Source of the DNA: Bacteroidota bacterium
GTDB lineage: Bacteria; Bacteroidota; Bacteroidia; Chitinophagales; LD1
Length of the DNA: 8,301 nucleotides
Direction: 5' to 3'
Assembly (NCBI GenBank): GCA_947457525.1
Contig: CANGXE010000051.1
Coordinates: 1 to 8,301, forward strand
Shown: one piece after another, positions 5,924 to 8,301 of the stretch
Layout of the letters: every line of letters begins with the position of its first letter
How positions within the stretch are numbered: the first letter of the stretch is position 1
Position numbers and translations under genes: made by a program
The notes under the pieces: model-generated
Database searches by the model: none
Told to the model about the DNA's origin: nothing
What the model saw: only the letters and a program-made list of their open reading frames with translations

Positions 5924-8146
5924 TTATTGCTTAATCATTTTTTTAGTGATGGTATTGTTACCATTCAATTTTACGGTATAAACACCTGAAGCTAGGTTCC
6001 TGATATCAAAAGACTTATTGTTTTCGTTGGCTGCAATGCGATCAGATACTACTAATTTACCGTTGATATCTAGCACTTGTAACTCACTAAAGCCATGATT
6101 TGCTTCCATCATAATTGTGGCGCGACCGGCAGTAGGGTTAGGGAACATCGTTACACGGTTCTCAAGAACATTAGCAATACTTGAAACTGCACTTGCATTA
6201 AAATGCAGCACAAAGCGGTTAGGATTATCGGTAGTTTGCGCAGCAAAAGTATGTACATAGCCTTCAGTTACCGAATACATATTGCCAGTGGTTAGATCTT
6301 TTAACATCACTGTGGCATTAGCTACATTAATACCATTAAAAGTGATGGTACAATTTCCATTAATACCTACATGTAATGAAAGCGGAACTGATTTAGTTTC
6401 TCCTTGAGTTAAAAGTGGAAGCGCATTGTAGGCTAAGAACTCACCGTTTTGCTCAATAGTGTAGATATAAGGACGATCAACCAAACCGAATAAACGATTA
6501 GCATCATAAGCTGCATCAAATGCATCAGTAGCACCGTCAACAAAGTTTAGAGAAGCTGTATTGCTGTTTACCCCGTCATTCAGGGTAATATTCAAATAGT
6601 CTGTATTTTCTTCTGTCTTATAAAATGTAGCATTTACTGTAGCTACACGATTACTATTGTCAACAGCAAATGTTGCAGTATTACCTACACCTCCTGCAAC
6701 ACGCACTTGAAAAGCTTGCGCAACTGCTACTGTGATAGTAGAACCCGGTGCCGGAGAAACCCAAGTACCAAGATCACTATCCCAAAATTGAGTTTGTGCC
6801 TCAAAGCCCATAGCGGTGCGCTGAGCTGCTGATAAACTAATAGGACTTGGATAAGGATTGCTTACCATGTGCCATCCTCTAGTTGAAGAGCCGCCAAATG
6901 CCGGAGGTAAAAATACCGCGCCTTTGTTTGAATAGCCCAAAGAACCGTAGAATACCGGACCATTGTTAACCGTTCCTGTGAAAGTTAAAAGAGTACTTGG
7001 GCGATAGAAAGAGTAACCTTTACCGTTGCTAAAACTGCCACCTGACTCATAATTCCATAAAGAATGAGAGCAATTGATACCAGTCGTTGTATTATCTTCA
7101 TTTACAGACATTACACAAAGCGATGCGCCACCTAATTGTGGATTAGCGCAGGTATTGCCCGGAACAAACTGTGCATTACCGCAACTTGAAAAACCTGATT
7201 TACTGAGTGTGTTGATTGGAGAGCCCATATACCAAGGTGAAGTCTCGCCAGATAAGTCTCTATCAATCAAAAAATTGCCGGTGTTTTGTAATGTTGATCC
7301 TACAGTTTGCACCAAAGCAGCTCCGGTTGTAACAACAATATCACCCCCATTTGAGATATTTCCTGTTACTGTAAGTGCAGTAGATACAGTCAAATTCGAA
7401 GTGGGTTCCACTCTTAAATCATGAATAACTACAGCACCACTTTGTACTTCAGGAGAGTTTAAAGTAGATGGGATTGTTACAAAATCCGAAGCGGATGGTG
7501 TTGGTGACACACCAGTAACTCCAGAAGGCACTACTGCCCAGTTGCCCGGGGTGCTCCAATCAGTAGATATACTACCCGTCCAAATTCTTGAAACCGGTGA
7601 TGGAGCACCAGGAGAAGGTGCTGCATCAGAAATATCAAGTGATTCAAGGCCAAGAATATAAAAAGGACCATTCATGTAAGGCGAAGAAAGGTTTGGTCCA
7701 AAAACAATATGTTCAGAGTTATTACCAAACCAATTTCCGATGTTAGGTAACGATAATTGCTCAAAGCCAACTGCTCCACCTGAATTCACATTTATAACAG
7801 CTGTAGGATGAAGTCTTATTTGCTGAGTACCAGCTGATCTAAAACCTAAACGACCATTTACTGTAATGTCTTTTCTTACAGCATTTAAATCTACGTTGTG
7901 GCTAGCACCGGTTGAGCCGATAACAATAGTTGCTGTAACTGGAATAACATATTCATCATTTGCTTGAACTGCTCCAACTGAGAATAAAGCATTCCATTGA
8001 GCGACATTATCTACAAACTCCCAAGTTCCACCTGTGTAGTTGTAGAGGTTACCGGCATATAATGAGTTACCAGCTGTAAAGAACAAAATCATCAAAAAGA
8101 TTTTGTAGAGGTACTTTGGTACCTTTTGAGTAATTTTTTTTGTCAT
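5924..8146 (-). CDS. T9SS type A sorting domain surface protein
   Basis: This is a 740-residue secreted protein. Residues 1-31 form a signal peptide with a basic start and a hydrophobic core (IFLMILFFTAG), cleaved near LYAG. Residues about 187-290 hold a beta-rich repeat module: RIWTGSISTDWSTPGNW, then DFVTIP and TALTVTGNIS. This pattern is common in Bacteroidota T9SS adhesin-like proteins. WHMVSNPYPSPISLSA (425-440) is another recurrent T9SS-protein motif. The last 80 residues or so (from about 663) are a type A T9SS sorting domain: MFPNPTAGRATI, LQVLDINGKLV, NLASGVYTVKL, ending KKMIKQ. That domain directs export across the outer membrane and attachment to A-LPS by the PorU sortase. Cys322, 333, 344 and 359 cluster in one 38-residue stretch. 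No enzymatic domain was recognised, so an adhesive or structural role is inferred. It leads the operon with the PID-type protein and the exosortase. Confidence 0.85.
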   Translation of the reverse strand: MTKKITQKVPKYLYKIFLMILFFTAGNSLYAGNLYNYTGGTWEFVDNVAQWNALFSVGAVQANDEYVIPVTATIVIGSTGASHNVDLNAVRKDITVNGRLGFRSAGTQQIRLHPTAVINVNSGGAVGFEQLSLPNIGNWFGNNSEHIVFGPNLSSPYMNGPFYILGLESLDISDAAPSPGAPSPVSRIWTGSISTDWSTPGNWAVVPSGVTGVSPTPSASDFVTIPSTLNSPEVQSGAVVIHDLRVEPTSNLTVSTALTVTGNISNGGDIVVTTGAALVQTVGSTLQNTGNFLIDRDLSGETSPWYMGSPINTLSKSGFSSCGNAQFVPGNTCANPQLGGASLCVMSVNEDNTTTGINCSHSLWNYESGGSFSNGKGYSFYRPSTLLTFTGTVNNGPVFYGSLGYSNKGAVFLPPAFGGSSTRGWHMVSNPYPSPISLSAAQRTAMGFEAQTQFWDSDLGTWVSPAPGSTITVAVAQAFQVRVAGGVGNTATFAVDNSNRVATVNATFYKTEENTDYLNITLNDGVNSNTASLNFVDGATDAFDAAYDANRLFGLVDRPYIYTIEQNGEFLAYNALPLLTQGETKSVPLSLHVGINGNCTITFNGINVANATVMLKDLTTGNMYSVTEGYVHTFAAQTTDNPNRFVLHFNASAVSSIANVLENRVTMFPNPTAGRATIMMEANHGFSELQVLDINGKLVVSDRIAANENNKSFDIRNLASGVYTVKLNGNNTITKKMIKQ

Positions 8147-8301
8147 AGTTTAAATTGTTTTAGGGTTCGTTTAAAAACATGACAAAATTGTGTAGTTAAC
8201 TTTCAGCAACAAAATATAAAACGATGATCTTCATTACCATTCCCATTGATTTTTGTCATCTAAATGCAATTCTTTTGCTTAGAAATGGCTTCGGAACACA
8301 T
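8147..8301 (-). promoter_or_regulatory. Upstream region of the T9SS/exosortase operon
   Basis: These 155 nt hold no supported gene. A minus-strand TATATTTTG at 8218-8210 resembles the Bacteroidota -7 element with one extra spacer base. It would give a leader of roughly 55-60 nt, but no clear -33 partner is visible. The bases directly before the ATG at 8146 are A-rich (AACAATTTAAACT) without a Shine-Dalgarno sequence. Short frames at the right edge could be the tail of an upstream gene but cannot be identified. Confidence 0.25.

Noticed and set aside
7074..7424. Plus-strand 116-codon frame opposite the T9SS protein
   Set aside because: The minus-strand T9SS gene is fully supported here by its N- and C-terminal signals. 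The opposite frame has no motif or start context.
8255..8301. Short frames at the right edge as the end of an upstream gene
   Set aside because: Only about 13-14 codons are visible in competing frames, with no identifiable sequence, so no gene can be supported.

Overview
The window comes from a Bacteroidota genome, probably an environmental, non-pathogenic lineage. I cannot place it more narrowly. The evidence is a type IX secretion (T9SS) type A sorting domain, an exosortase with a PID-type C-terminal sorting signal, a Bacteroidota-style ExbB-ExbD-TonB set, a DUF1573 lipoprotein behind a TAnnTTTG-type -7 element, and A-rich rather than Shine-Dalgarno-like leaders.

Left block (1-2579, all minus strand, transcribed right to left): exbB (2579-1893), exbD (1921-1487), tonB (1300-389) and a DUF1573 lipoprotein that runs off the left edge (325-1). 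ExbB, ExbD and TonB would form the inner-membrane motor that passes proton-motive force to outer-membrane TonB-dependent transporters. The lipoprotein has its own very close promoter candidate. Upstream on the same strand, after a 128-nt gap, lies a bile acid:sodium symporter (BASS) family transporter (3655-2708).

Centre: a 115-nt divergent intergenic region separates the transporter from a plus-strand SAM-dependent methyltransferase of the cyclopropane-fatty-acid synthase fold (3771-4955). Its motifs look more like fungal sphingolipid C9-methyltransferases than bacterial Cfa enzymes, and two residues that bind bicarbonate in Cfa are replaced. A strong bidirectional terminator (4971-5004) closes this gene and the convergent right-hand operon.

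Right block (5077-8146, minus strand): a 740-residue T9SS-secreted surface protein, then a 65-residue protein that is almost entirely signal peptide plus PID-type sorting tail, then a terminator-like hairpin just in front of a small exosortase. This is the most unusual part of the window. It puts cargo for two different sorting systems and one of the sorting enzymes in a single apparent transcription unit, with the enzyme placed behind an apparent attenuator.

No tRNA, rRNA, CRISPR array, insertion sequence or transposase was seen. There is no gene-free stretch longer than 300 bases; the longest gap is 1301-1486.
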